Source of the DNA: Auanema rhodensis
Lineage: Eukaryota; Nematoda; Chromadorea; Rhabditida; Rhabditidae
NCBI GenBank assembly: GCA_964057225.1
Contig: OZ059898.1
Location: 2,914,001 to 2,978,000 of the forward strand
Reading direction: 5' to 3'
DNA: 64,000 nt
Every line of letters begins with the position of its first letter. Position 1 is the first letter of the stretch. The position numbers were made by a program, and so were the translations under genes. Shown here piece after piece: positions 24,904 to 37,513 of this stretch. The notes below the pieces were generated by a model that saw only the letters and a program-made list of their open reading frames with translations, had not been told where the DNA came from and did no database searches.

Positions 24904-25955
24904 TCGATCTGTGTTATCAGATTTGCGCTAGCTTAAAAATGCACCGAGATATCAACTGATATAAGTTCACACTTATATCCTCGATTTTCACCCTGAAGAA
25001 TTAATTTTTTCGTTGAATAACATTGTCCATCGTCTTTGCCTTGAAAAAAGGAATCTAAAAACATCTACTTTTGCTAGATTATTTCGAAATTTTTCGAAAA
25101 AATTTTTGTCAAAATGTTTTTGGAAGCAATGTTGAGTGTACATAGAAACTCAACATACACTAATGCATAATTTTTTAAACGATCATAACTAATTTTTTTA
25201 TTAAGCGTTTTTTAATGTAGTATAGTGCATTCGATGCGGATTTTTAAGCTGCGTCGATCTGTGTTATCAGATTTGCGCTAGCTTAAAAATGCACCGAGAT
25301 ATCAACTGATATAAGTTCACACTTATATCCTCGATTTTCACCCTGAAGAATTAATTTTTTCGTTGAATAACATTGTCCATCGTCTTTGCCTTGAAAAAAG
25401 GAATCTAAAAACATCTACTTTTTGCTAAATTATATTGAAATTTTTCGAAAAAATTTTTGTCAAAATGTTTTTGGAAGCAATGTTGAGTGTACATGGAAAC
25501 TCAACATACACTAATGCATCATTTTTCAAACGATCATAACTAATTTTTCTATAAAGCGTTTCTCAATGTAGTATAGTGCATTCTATGCGGATTTTTAAGC
25601 TGCGTCGATCCGTGTTATCAGATTTGCGCTAGCTTAAAAATGCACCAAGATATCAACTGATATAAGTTCACACTTATATCCTCGATTTTCACCCTGAAGA
25701 ATTAATTTTTTCGTTGAATAACATTGTCCATCGTCTTTGCCTTGAAAAAAGAAATCTAAAAACATCTACTTTTTGCTAAATTATATTGAAATTTTTCGAA
25801 AAAATTTTTGTCAAAATGTTTTTGGAAGCAATGTTGAGTGTACATGGAAACTCAACATACACTAATGCATCATTTTTCAAACGATCATAACTAATTTTTC
25901 TATAAAGCGTTTCTCAATGTAGTATAGTGCATTCTATGCGGATTTTTAAGCTGCG
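24904..25955. repeat. Tandem trimer (1052 bp), copy 1
   Basis: Monomers start at 24904 (350 bp, with CTAGATTATTTCGAAA, CATAGAAAC and GTTTTTTAATG), 25254 (GGAATC, CTATAAAGCGTTTCTC, TTCTATG) and 25605 (opening TCGATCCGTG, CCAAG, GAAATC, TTCTATG). The same three follow immediately at 25956-27007 with the same private markers. Confidence 0.9.
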
Positions 25956-27007
25956 TCGATCTGTGTTATCAGATTTGCGCTAGCTTAAAAATGCACCGAG
26001 ATATCAACTGATATAAGTTCACACTTATATCCTCGATTTTCACCCTGAAGAATTAATTTTTTCGTTGAATAACATTGTCCATCGTCTTTGCCTTGAAAAA
26101 AGGAATCTAAAAACATCTACTTTTGCTAGATTATTTCGAAATTTTTCGAAAAAATTTTTGTCAAAATGTTTTTGGAAGCAATGTTGAGTGTACATAGAAA
26201 CTCAACATACACTAATGCATAATTTTTTAAACGATCATAACTAATTTTTTTATTAAGCGTTTTTTAATGTAGTATAGTGCATTCGATGCGGATTTTTAAG
26301 CTGCGTCGATCTGTGTTATCAGATTTGCGCTAGCTTAAAAATGCACCGAGATATCAACTGATATAAGTTCACACTTATATCCTCGATTTTCACCCTGAAG
26401 AATTAATTTTTTCGTTGAATAACATTGTCCATCGTCTTTGCCTTGAAAAAAGGAATCTAAAAACATCTACTTTTTGCTAAATTATATTGAAATTTTTCGA
26501 AAAAATTTTTGTCAAAATGTTTTTGGAAGCAATGTTGAGTGTACATGGAAACTCAACATACACTAATGCATCATTTTTCAAACGATCATAACTAATTTTT
26601 CTATAAAGCGTTTCTCAATGTAGTATAGTGCATTCTATGCGGATTTTTAAGCTGCGTCGATCCGTGTTATCAGATTTGCGCTAGCTTAAAAATGCACCAA
26701 GATATCAACTGATATAAGTTCACACTTATATCCTCGATTTTCACCCTGAAGAATTAATTTTTTCGTTGAATAACATTGTCCATCGTCTTTGCCTTGAAAA
26801 AAGAAATCTAAAAACATCTACTTTTTGCTAAATTATATTGAAATTTTTCGAAAAAATTTTTGTCAAAATGTTTTTGGAAGCAATGTTGAGTGTACATGGA
26901 AACTCAACATACACTAATGCATCATTTTTCAAACGATCATAACTAATTTTTCTATAAAGCGTTTCTCAATGTAGTATAGTGCATTCTATGCGGATTTTTA
27001 AGCTGCG
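25956..27007. repeat. Tandem trimer (1052 bp), copy 2
   Basis: Monomers start at 25956, 26306 and 26657. TTATTTCGAAA, GTTTTTTAATG and the TCGATCCGTG opening all recur at an offset of exactly 1052. I saw no difference from copy 1, so the duplication is recent. Confidence 0.9.
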
Positions 27008-30000
27008 TCGATCTGTGTTATCAGATTTGCGCTAGCTTAAAAATGCACCGAGATATCAACTGATATAAGTTCACACTTATATCCTCGATTTTCACCCTGA
27101 AGAATTAATTTTTTCGTTGAATAACATTGTCCATCGTCTTTGCCTTGAAAAAAGGAATCTAAAAACATCTACTTTTTGCTAAATTATATTGAAATTTTTC
27201 GAAAAAATTATTGTCAAAATGTTTTTGGAAGCAATGTTGAGTGTACATGGAAACTCAACATACACTAATGCATCATTTTTCAAACGATCATAACTAATTT
27301 TTCTATAAAGCGTTTTTCAATGTAGTATAGTGCATTCTATGCGGATTTTTAAGCTGCGTCGATCTGTGTTATCAGATTTGCGCTAGCTTAAAAATGCACC
27401 GAGATATCAACTGATATAAGTTCACACTTATATCCTCGATTTTCACCCTGAAGAATTAATTTTTTCGTTGAATAACATTGTCCATCGTCTTCGCTTCGAA
27501 AAAAGAAATCTAAAAACATCTACTTTTTGCTAAATTATATTGAAATTTTTCGAAAAAATTTTTGTCAAAATGTTTTTGGAAGCAATGTTGAGTGTACATG
27601 GAAACTCAACATACACTAATGCATCATTTTTTAAACGATCATAACTAATTTTTTTATTAAGCGTTCTTCAATGTAGTATAGTGCATTCGATGCGGATTTT
27701 TAAGCTGCGTCGATCTGTGTTATCAGATTTGCGCTAGCTTAAAAATGCACCGAGATATCAACTGATATAAGTTCACACTTATATCCTCGATTTTCACCCT
27801 GAAGAATTAATTTTATCGTTGAATAACATTGTCCATCGTCTTTGCCTTGAAAAAAGGAATCTAAAAACATCTACTTTTGCTAGATTATTTTGAAATTTTT
27901 CGAAAAAATTTTTGTCAAAATGTTTTTGGAAGCAATGTTGAGTGTACATAGAAACTCAACATACACTAATGCATAATTTTTTAAACGATCATAACTAATT
28001 TTTTTATTAAGCGTTTTTTAATGTAGTATAGTGCATTCGATGCGGATTTTTAAGCTGCGTCGATCTGTGTTATCAGATTTGCGCTAGCTTAAAAATGCAC
28101 CGAGATATCAACTGATATAAGTTCACACTTATATCCTCGATTTTCACCCTGAAGAATTAATTTTTTCGTTGAATAACATTGTCCATCGTCTTTGCCTTGA
28201 AAAAAGGAATCTAAAAACATCTACTTTTTGCTAAATTATATTGAAATTTTTCGAAAAAATTTTTGTCAAAATGTTTTTGGAAGCAATGTTGAGTGTACAT
28301 GGAAACTCAACATACACTAATGCATCATTTTTCAAACGATCATAACTAATTTTTCTATAAAGCGTTTCTCAATGTAGTATAGTGCATTCGATGCGGATTT
28401 TTAAGCTGCGTCGATCCGTGTTATCAGATTTGCGCTAGCTTAAAAATGCACCAAGATATCAACTGATATAAGTTCACACTTATATCCTCGATTTTCACCC
28501 TGAAGAATTAATTTTTTCGTTGAATAACATTGTCCATCGTCTTTGCCTTGAAAAAAGGAATCTAAAAACATCTACTTTTTGCTAAATTATATTGAAATTT
28601 TTCGAAAAAATTTTTGTCAAAATGTTTTTGGAAGCAATGTTGAGTGTACATGGAAACTCAACATACACTAATGCATCATTTTTCAAACGATCATAACTAA
28701 TTTTTCTATAAAGCGTTTTTCAATGTAGTATAGTGCATTCGATGCGGATTTTTAAGCTGCGTCGATCTGTGTTATCAGATTTGCGCTAGCTTAAAAATGC
28801 ACCAAGATATCAACTGATATAAGTTCACACTTATATCCTCGATTTTCACCCTGAAGAATTAATTTTTTCGTTGAATAACATTGTCCATCGTCTTTGCCTT
28901 GAAAAAAGAAATCTAAAAACATCTATTTTTTGCTAAATTATATTGAAATTTTTCGAAAAAATTTTTGTCAAAATGTTTTTGGAAGCAATGTTGAGTGTAC
29001 ATGGAAACTCAACATACACTAATGCATCATTTTTCAAACGATCATAACTAATTTTTGTATTAAGCGTTTTTCAATGTAGTATAGTGCATTCGATGCGGAT
29101 TTTTAAGCTGCGTCGATCTGTTTTATCAGATTTGCGCTAGCTTAAAAATGCACCGAGATATCAACTGATATAAGTTCACACTTATATCCTCGATTTTCAC
29201 CCTGAAGAATTAATTTTTTCGTTGAATAACATTGTCCATCGTCTTTGCCTTGAAAAAAGGAATCTAAAAACATCTACTTTTGCTAGATTATTTTGAAATT
29301 TTTCGAAAAAATTTTTGTCAAAATGTTTTTGGAAGCAATGTTGAGTGTACATGGAAACTCAACATACACTAATGCATCATTTTTCAAACGATCATTACTA
29401 ATTTTTCTATAAAGCGTTTCTCAATGTAGTATAGTGCATTCGATGCGGATTTTTAAGCTGCGTCGATCTGTGTTATCAGATTTGCGCTAGCTTAAAAATG
29501 CACCAAGATATCAACTGATATGAGTTCACACTTATATCCTCGATTTTCACCCTGAAGAATTAATTTTTTCGTTGAATAACAGTGTCCATCGTCTTTGCCT
29601 TGAAAAAAGAAATCTAAAAACATCTACTTTTTGCTAGATTATTTTGAAATTTTTCGAAAAAATTTTTGTCAAAATGTTTTTGGAAGCAATGTTGAGTGTA
29701 CATGGAAACTCAACATACACTAATGCATCATTTTTTAAACGATCATAACTAATTTTTTTATTAAGCGTTTTTCAATGTAGTATAGTGCATTCGATGCGGA
29801 TTTTTAAGCTGCGTCGATCTGTGTTATCAGATTTGCGCTAGCTTGAAAATGCACCGAGATATCAACTGATATAAGTTCACACTTATATCCTCGATTTTCA
29901 CCCTGAAGAATTAATTTTTTCGTTGAATAACATTGTCCATCGTCTTTGCCTTGAAAAAAAGAATCTAAAAACATCTACTTTTGCTAGATTATTTTGAAAT

Positions 30001-30865
30001 TTTTCGAAAAAATTTTTGTCAAAATGTTTTTGGAAGCAATGTTGAGTGTACATAGAAACTCAACATACACTAATGCATAATTTTTTAAACGATCATAACT
30101 AATTTTTTTATTAAGCGTTTTTTAATGTAGTATAGTGCATTCGATGCGGATTTTTAAGCTGCGTCGATCTGTGTTATCAGATTTGCGCTAGCTTAAAAAT
30201 GCACCGAGATATCAACTGATATAAGTTCACACTTATATCCTCGATTTTCACCCTGAAGAATTAATTTTTTCGTTGAATAACATTGTCCATCGTCTTTGCC
30301 TTGAAAAAAGGAATCTAAAAACATCTACTTTTTGCTAAATTATATTGAAATTTTTCGAAAAAATTTTTGTCAAAATGTTTTTGGAAGCAATGTTGAGTGT
30401 ACATGGAAACTCAACATACACTAATACATCATTTTTCAAACGATCATAACTAATTTTTCTATAAAGCGTTTCTCAATGTAGTATAGTGCATTCGATGCGG
30501 ATTTTTAAGCTGCGTCGATCTGTGTTATCAGATTTGCGCTAGCTTAAAAATGCACCAAGATATCAACTGATATAAGTTCACACTTATATCCTCGATTTTC
30601 ACCCTGAAGAATTAATTTTTTCGTTGAATAACATTGTCCATCGTCTTTGCCTTGAAAAAAGAAATCTAAAAACATCTACTTTTTGCTAAATTATATTGAA
30701 ATTTTTCGAAAAAATTTTTGTCAAAATGTTTTTGGAAGCAATGTTGAGTGTACATGGAAACTCAACATACACTAATGCATCATTTTTCAAACGATCATAA
30801 CTAATTTTTCTATAAAGCGTTTCTCAATGTAGTATAGTGCATTCTATGCGGATTTTTAAGCTGCG
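27008..30865. repeat. Mosaic block 2, related to 23502-25955
   Basis: Monomers start at 27008, 27359, 27710, 28060, 28411, 28762, 29113, 29463, 29814, 30164 and 30515. Those from 28411 onward follow the same order as 23502-25955, shifted by 4909-4910 bases. Those at 27710-28410 resemble the trimer members again (TCGATCCGTG opens 28411). Private changes include AAAAATTATTG (27008), CTTCGCTTCG (27359), TTTTATCGTTG (27710), GATATGAG and CAGTGTCC (29463) and CTTGAAAATGC (29814). Confidence 0.82.
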
Positions 30866-33800
30866 TCGATCTGTGTTATCAGATTTGCGCTAGCTTAAAA
30901 ATGCACCGAGATATCAACTGATATAAGTTCACACTTATATCCTCGATTTTCACCCTGAAGAATTAATTTTTTCGTTGAATAACATTGTCCATCGTCTTTG
31001 CCTTGAAAAAAGGAATCTAAAAACATCTACTTTTTGCTAAATTATATTGAAATTTTTCGAAAAAATTTTTGTCAAAATGTTTTTGGAAGCAATGTTGAGT
31101 GTACATGGAAACTCAACATACACTAATGCATCATTTTTCAAACGATCATAACTAATTTTTCTATAAAGCGTTTTTCAATGTAGTATAGTGCATTCGATGC
31201 GGATTTTTAAGCTGCGTCGATCTGTGTTATCAGATTTGCGCTAGCTTAAAAATGCACCAAGATATCAACTGATATAAGTTCACACTTATATCCTCGATTT
31301 TCACCCTGAAGAATTAATTTTTTCGTTGAATAACATTGTCCATCGTCTTTGCCTTGAAAAAAGAAATCTAAAAACATCTATTTTTTGCTAAATTATATTG
31401 AAATTTTTCGAAAAAATTTTTGTCAAAATGTTTTTGGAAGCAATGTTGAGTGTACATGGAAACTCAACATACACTAATGCATCATTTTTCAAACGATCAT
31501 AACTAATTTTTGTATTAAGCGTTTTTCAATGTAGTATAGTGCATTCGATGCGGATTTTTAAGCTGCGTCGATCTGTTTTATCAGATTTGCGCTAGCTTAA
31601 AAATGCACCGAGATATCAACTGATATAAGTTCACACTTATATCCTCGATTTTCACCCTGAAGAATTAATTTTTTCGTTGAATAACAATGTCCATCGTCTT
31701 TGCCTTAAAAAAAGGAATCTAAAAACATCTACTTTTGCTAGATTATTTTGAAATTTCTCGAAAAAATTTTTGTCAAAATGTTTTTGGAAGCAATGTTGAG
31801 TGTACATAGAAACTCAACATACACTAATGCATAATTTTTCAAACGATCATAACTAATTTTTGTATTAAGCGTTTTTCAATGTAGTATAGTGCATTCGATG
31901 CGGATTTTTAAGCTGCGTCGATCTGTGTTATCAGATTTGCGCTAGCTTAAAAATAAACCGAGATATCAACTGATATAAGTTCACACTTATATCCTCGATT
32001 TTCACCCTGAAGAATTAATTTTTTCGTTGAATAACAATGTCCATCGTCTTTGCCTTGAAAAAAGGAATCTAAAAACATCTACTTTTTGCTAAATTATTTT
32101 GAAATTTTTCGAAAAAATTTTTGTCAAAATGTTTTTGGAAGCAATGTTGAGTGTACATGGAAACTCAACATACACTAATGCATCATTTTTCAAACGATCA
32201 TAACTAATTTTTGTATTAAGCGTTTCTCAATGTAGTATAGTGCATTCGATGCGGATTTTTAAGCTGCGTCGATCTGTGTTATCAGATTTGCGCTAGCTTA
32301 AAAATGCACCGAGATATCAACTGATATAAGTTCACACTTATATCCTCGATTTTCACCCTGAAGAATTGATTTTTTCGTTGAATAACATTGTCCATCGTCT
32401 TTGCCTTGAAAAAAGAAATCTAAAAACATCTACTTTTTGCTAAATTATATTGAAATTTTTCGAAAAAATTTTTGTCAAAATGTTTTTGGAAGCAATGTTG
32501 AGTGTACATGGAAACTCAACATACACTAATGCATAATTTTTCAAACGATCATAACTAATTTTTGTATTAAGCGTTTCTCAATGTAGTATAGTGCATTCGA
32601 TGCGGATTTTTAAGCTGCGTCGATCTGTAGCTTAAAAATGCACCAAGATATCAACTGATATAAGTTCACACTTATATCCTCGATTTTCACCCTGAAGAAT
32701 TAATTTTTTCGTTGAATAACATTGTCCATCGTCTTTGCCTTGAAAAAAGGAATCTAAAAACATCTACTTTTTGCTAAATTATATTGAAATTTTTCGAAAA
32801 AATTTTTGTCAAAATGTTTTTGGAAGCAATGTTGAGTGTACATGGAAACTCAACATACACTAATGCATCATTTTTCAAACGATCATAACTAATTTTTCTA
32901 TAAAGCGTTTCTCAATGTAGTATAGTGCATTCGATGCGGATTTTTAAGCTGCGTCGATCTGTGTTATCAGATTTGCGCTAGCTTAAAAATGCACCGAGAT
33001 ATCAACTGATATAAGTTCACACTTATATCCTCGATTTTCACCCTGAAGAATTGATTTTTTTGTTGAATAACATTGTCCATCGTCTTTGCCTTGAAAAAAG
33101 GAATCTAAAAACATCTACTTTTGCTAGATTATTTCGAAATTTCTCGAAAAAATTTTTGTCAAAATGTTTTTGGAAGCAATGTTGAGTGTACATGGAAACT
33201 CAACATACACTAATGCATAATTTTTCAAACGATCATAACTAATTTTTGTATTAAGCGTTTTTCAATGTAGTATAGTGCATTCGATGCGGATTTTTAAGCT
33301 GCGTCGATCTGTGTTATCAGATTTGCGCTAGCTTAAAAATGCACCGAGATATCAACTGATATAAGTTCACACTTATATCCTCGATTTTCACCCTGAAGAA
33401 TTGATTTTTTCGTTGAATAACATTGTCCATCGTCTTTGCCTTGAAAAAAGGAATCTAAAAACATCTACTTTTGCTAGATTATTTTGAAATTTTTCGAAAA
33501 AATTTTTGTCAAAATGTTTTTGGAAGCAATGTTGAGTGTACATGGAAACTCAACATACACTAATGCATCATTTTTTAAACGATCATAACTAATTTTTTTA
33601 TTAAGCGTTTTTCAATGCAGTATAGTGCATTCGATGCGGATTTTTAAGCTGCGTCGATCTGTGTTATCAGATTTGCGCTAGCTTAAAAATGCACCGAGAT
33701 ATCAACTGATATAAGTTCACACTTATATCCTCGATTTTCACCCTGAAGAATTAATTTTTTCGTTGAATAACATTGTCCATCGTCTTTGCCTTGAAAAAAG

Positions 33801-36800
33801 GAATCTAAAAACATCTACTTTTTGCTAAATTATATTGAAATTTTTCGAAAAAATTTTTGTCAAAATGTTTTTGGAAGCAATGTTGAGTGTACATGGAAAC
33901 TCAACATACACTAATGCATCATTTTTCAAACGATCATAACTAATTTTTCTATAAAGCGTTTCTCAATGTAGTATAGTGCATTCGATGCGGATTTTTAAGC
34001 TGCGTCGATCTGTGTTATCAGATTTGCGCTAGCTTAAAAATGCACCAAGATATCAACTGATATAAGTTCACACTTATATCCTCGATTTTCACCCTGAAGA
34101 ATTGATTTTTTCGTTGAATAACATTGTCCATCGTCTTTGCCTTGAAAAAAGGAATCTAAAAACATCTACTTTTGCTAGATTATTTTGAAATTTTTCGAAA
34201 AAATTTTTGTCAAAATGTTTTTGGAAGCAATGTTGAGTGTACATGGAAACTCAACATACACTAATGCATCATTTTTTAAACGATCATAACTAATTTTTTT
34301 ATTAAGCGTTTTTCAATGCAGTATAGTGCATTCGATGCGGATTTTTAAGCTGCGTCGATCTGTGTTATCAGATTTGCGCTAGCTTAAAAATGCACCGAGA
34401 TATCAACTGATATAAGTTCACACTTATATCCTCGATTTTCACCCTGAAGAATTAATTTTTTCGTTGAATAACATTGTCCATCGTCTTTGCCTTGAAAAAA
34501 GGAATCTAAAAACATCTACTTTTTGCTAAATTATATTGAAATTTTTCGAAAAAATTTTTGTCAAAATGTTTTTGGAAGCAATGTTGAGTGTACATGGAAA
34601 CTCAACATACACTAATGCATCATTTTTCAAACGATCATAACTAATTTTTCTATAAAGCGTTTCTCAATGTAGTATAGTGCATTCGATGCGGATTTTTAAG
34701 CTGCGTCGATCTGTGTTATCAGATTTGCGCTAGCTTAAAAATGCACCAAGATATCAACTGATATAAGTTCACACTTATATCCTCGATTTTCACCCTGAAG
34801 AATTAATTTTTTCGTTGAATAACATTGTCCATCGTCTTTGCCTTGAAAAAAGAAATCTAAAAACATCTATTTTTTGCTAAATTATATTGAAATTTTTCGA
34901 AAAAATTTTTGTCAAAATGTTTTTGGAAGCAATGTTGAGTGTACATGGAAACTCAACATACACTAATGCATCATTTTTCAAACGATCATAACTAATTTTT
35001 CTATAAAGCGTTTCTCAATGTAGTATAGTGCATTCGATGCGGATTTTTAAGCTGCGTCGATCTGTGTTATCAGATTTGCGCTAGCTTAAAAATGCACCAA
35101 GATATCAACTGATATAAGTTCACACTTATATCCTCGATTTTCACCCTGAAGAATTAATTTTTTCGTTGAATAACATTGTCCATCGTCTTTGCCTTGAAAA
35201 AAGAAATCTAAAAACATCTATTTTTTGCTAAATTATATTGAAATTTTTCGAAAAAATTTTTGTCAAAATGTTTTTGGAAGCAATGTTGAGTGTACATGGA
35301 AACTCAACATACACTAATGCATCATTTTTCAAACGATCATAACTAATTTTTGTATTAAGCGTTTTTCAATGTAGTATAGTGCATTCGATGCGGATTTTTA
35401 AGCTGCGTCGATCTGTTTTATCAGATTTGCGCTAGCTTAAAAATGCACCGAGATATCAACTGATATAAGTTCACACTTATATCCTCGATTTTCACCCTGA
35501 AGAATTAATTTTTTCGTTGAATAACAATGTCCATCGTCTTTGCCTTGAAAAAAGAAATCTAAAAACATCTACTTTTTGCTAAATTATATTGAAATTTTTC
35601 GAAAAAATTTTTGTCAAAATGTTTTTGAAAGCAATGTTGAGTGTACATGGAAACTCAACATACACTAATGCATAATTTTTCAAACGATCATAACTAATTT
35701 TTGTATTAAGCGTTTCTCAATGTAGTATAGTGCATTCGATGCGGATTTTTAAGCTGCGTCGATCTGTGTTATCAGATTTGCGCTAGCTTAAAAATGCACC
35801 AAGATATCAACTGATATAAGTTCACACTTATATCCTCGATTTTCACCCTGAAGAATTAATTTTTTCGTTGAATAACATTGTCCATCGTCTTTGCCTTGAA
35901 AAAAGAAATCTAAAAACATCTACTTTTTGCCAAATTATTTTGAAATTTTTCGAAAAAATTTTTGTCAAAATGTTTTTGGAAGCAATGTTGAGTGTACATG
36001 GAAACTCAACATACACTAATGCATCATTTTTCAAACGATCATAACTAATTTTTGTATTAAGCGTTTCTCAATGAAGTATAGTGCATTCGATGCGGATTTT
36101 TAAGCTGCGTCGATCTGTGTTATCAGATTTGCGCTAGCTTAAAAATGCACCGAGATATCAACTGATATAAGCTCACACTTATATCCTCGATGTTCACCCT
36201 GAAGAATTAATTTTTTCGTTGAATAACATTGTCCATCGTCTTTGCCTTAGAAAAAGGAATCTAAAAACATCTACTTTTTGCTAATTTATTTTGAAATTTT
36301 TCGAAAAAATTTTTGTCAAAATGTTTTTGGAAGCAATGTTGAGTGTACATGGAAACTCAACATACACTAATGCATCATTTTTCAAACGATCATAACTAAT
36401 TTTTGTATTAAGCGTTTCTCAATGTAGTATAGTGCATTCGATGCGGATTTTTAAGCTGCGTCGATCTGTGTTATCAGATTTGCGCTAGCTTAAAAATAAA
36501 CCGAGATATCAACTGATATAAGTTCACACTTATATCCTCGATTTTCACCCTGAAGAATTAATTTTTTCGTTGAATAACAATGTCCATCGTCTTTGCCTTG
36601 AAAAAAGGAATCTAAAAACATCTACTTTTTGCTAAATTATTTCGAAATTTTTCGAAAAAATTTTTGTCAAAATGTTTTTGGAAGCAATGTTGAGTGTACA
36701 TGGAAACTCAACATACACTAATGCATAATTTTTCAAACGATCATAACTAATTTTTGTATTAAGCGTTTCTCAATGTAGTATAGTGCATTCGATGCGGATT

Positions 36801-37513
36801 TTTAAGCTGCGTCGATCTGTGTTATCAGATTTGCGCTAGCTTAAAAATGCACCAAGATATCAACTGATATAAGTTCACACTTATATCCTCGATTTTCACC
36901 CTGAAGAATTAATTTTTTCGTTGAATAACATTGTCCATCGTCTTTGCCTTGAAAAAAGAAATCTAAAAACATCTACTTTTTGCTAAATTATATTGAAATT
37001 TTTCGAAAAAATTTTTGTCAAAATGTTTTTGGAAGCAATGTTGAGTGTACATGGAAACTCAACATACACTAACGCATAATTTTTCAAACGATCATAACTA
37101 ATTTTTGTATTAAGCGTTTCTCAATGTAGTATAGTGCATTCGATGCGGATTTTTAAGTTGCGTCGATCTGTGTTATCAGATTTGCGCTAGCTTAAAAATG
37201 CACCAAGATATCAACTGATATAAGTTCACACTTATATCCTCGATTTTCACCCTGAAGAATTAATTTTTTCGTTGAATTACATTGTCCATCGTCTTTGCCT
37301 TGAAAAAAGAAATCTAAAAACATCTATTTTTTGCTAAATTATATTGAAATTTTTCGAAAAAATTTTTGTCAAAATGTTTTTGGAAGCAATGTTGAGTGTA
37401 CATGGAAACTCAACATACACTAATGCATCATTTTTCAAACGATCATAACTAATTTTTCTATAAAGCGTTTCTCAATGTAGTATAGTGCATTCGATGCGGA
37501 TTTTTAAGCTGCG
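30866..37513. repeat. Mosaic block 3
   Basis: Monomers start at 30866, 31217, 31568, 31918, 32269, 32620, 32954, 33304, 33654, 34005, 34355, 34706, 35057, 35408, 35759, 36110, 36461, 36812 and 37163. The run 31217-32953 is a displaced copy of 8424-10177. The dimer at 33304-34004 (GAATTGATT, TTTTTTAAACG and ATGCAG, followed by a CTATAAAG monomer) repeats at 34005-34705. The monomer at 35759 has TTTGCCAAA and ATGAAG, as in the 14-mer unit. The one at 36110 has AGCTCACAC, GATGTTCACC and CTAATTTATT. Those at 31918 and 36461 carry AAATAAACC. Confidence 0.82.
32620..32953. repeat. Shortened monomer with 17-bp deletion (334 bp)
   Basis: This is the only monomer with more than one base missing. The opening reads TCGATCTGTAGCTTAAAA, so monomer positions 10-26, including the ATCAGAT and GCGCT segments, are absent. 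Everything else is a CCAAG monomer ending CTATAAAGCGTTTCTC. Only a single T is shared at the deletion edges, so there is no long microhomology. It removes the GCTAGC site. Confidence 0.95.
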
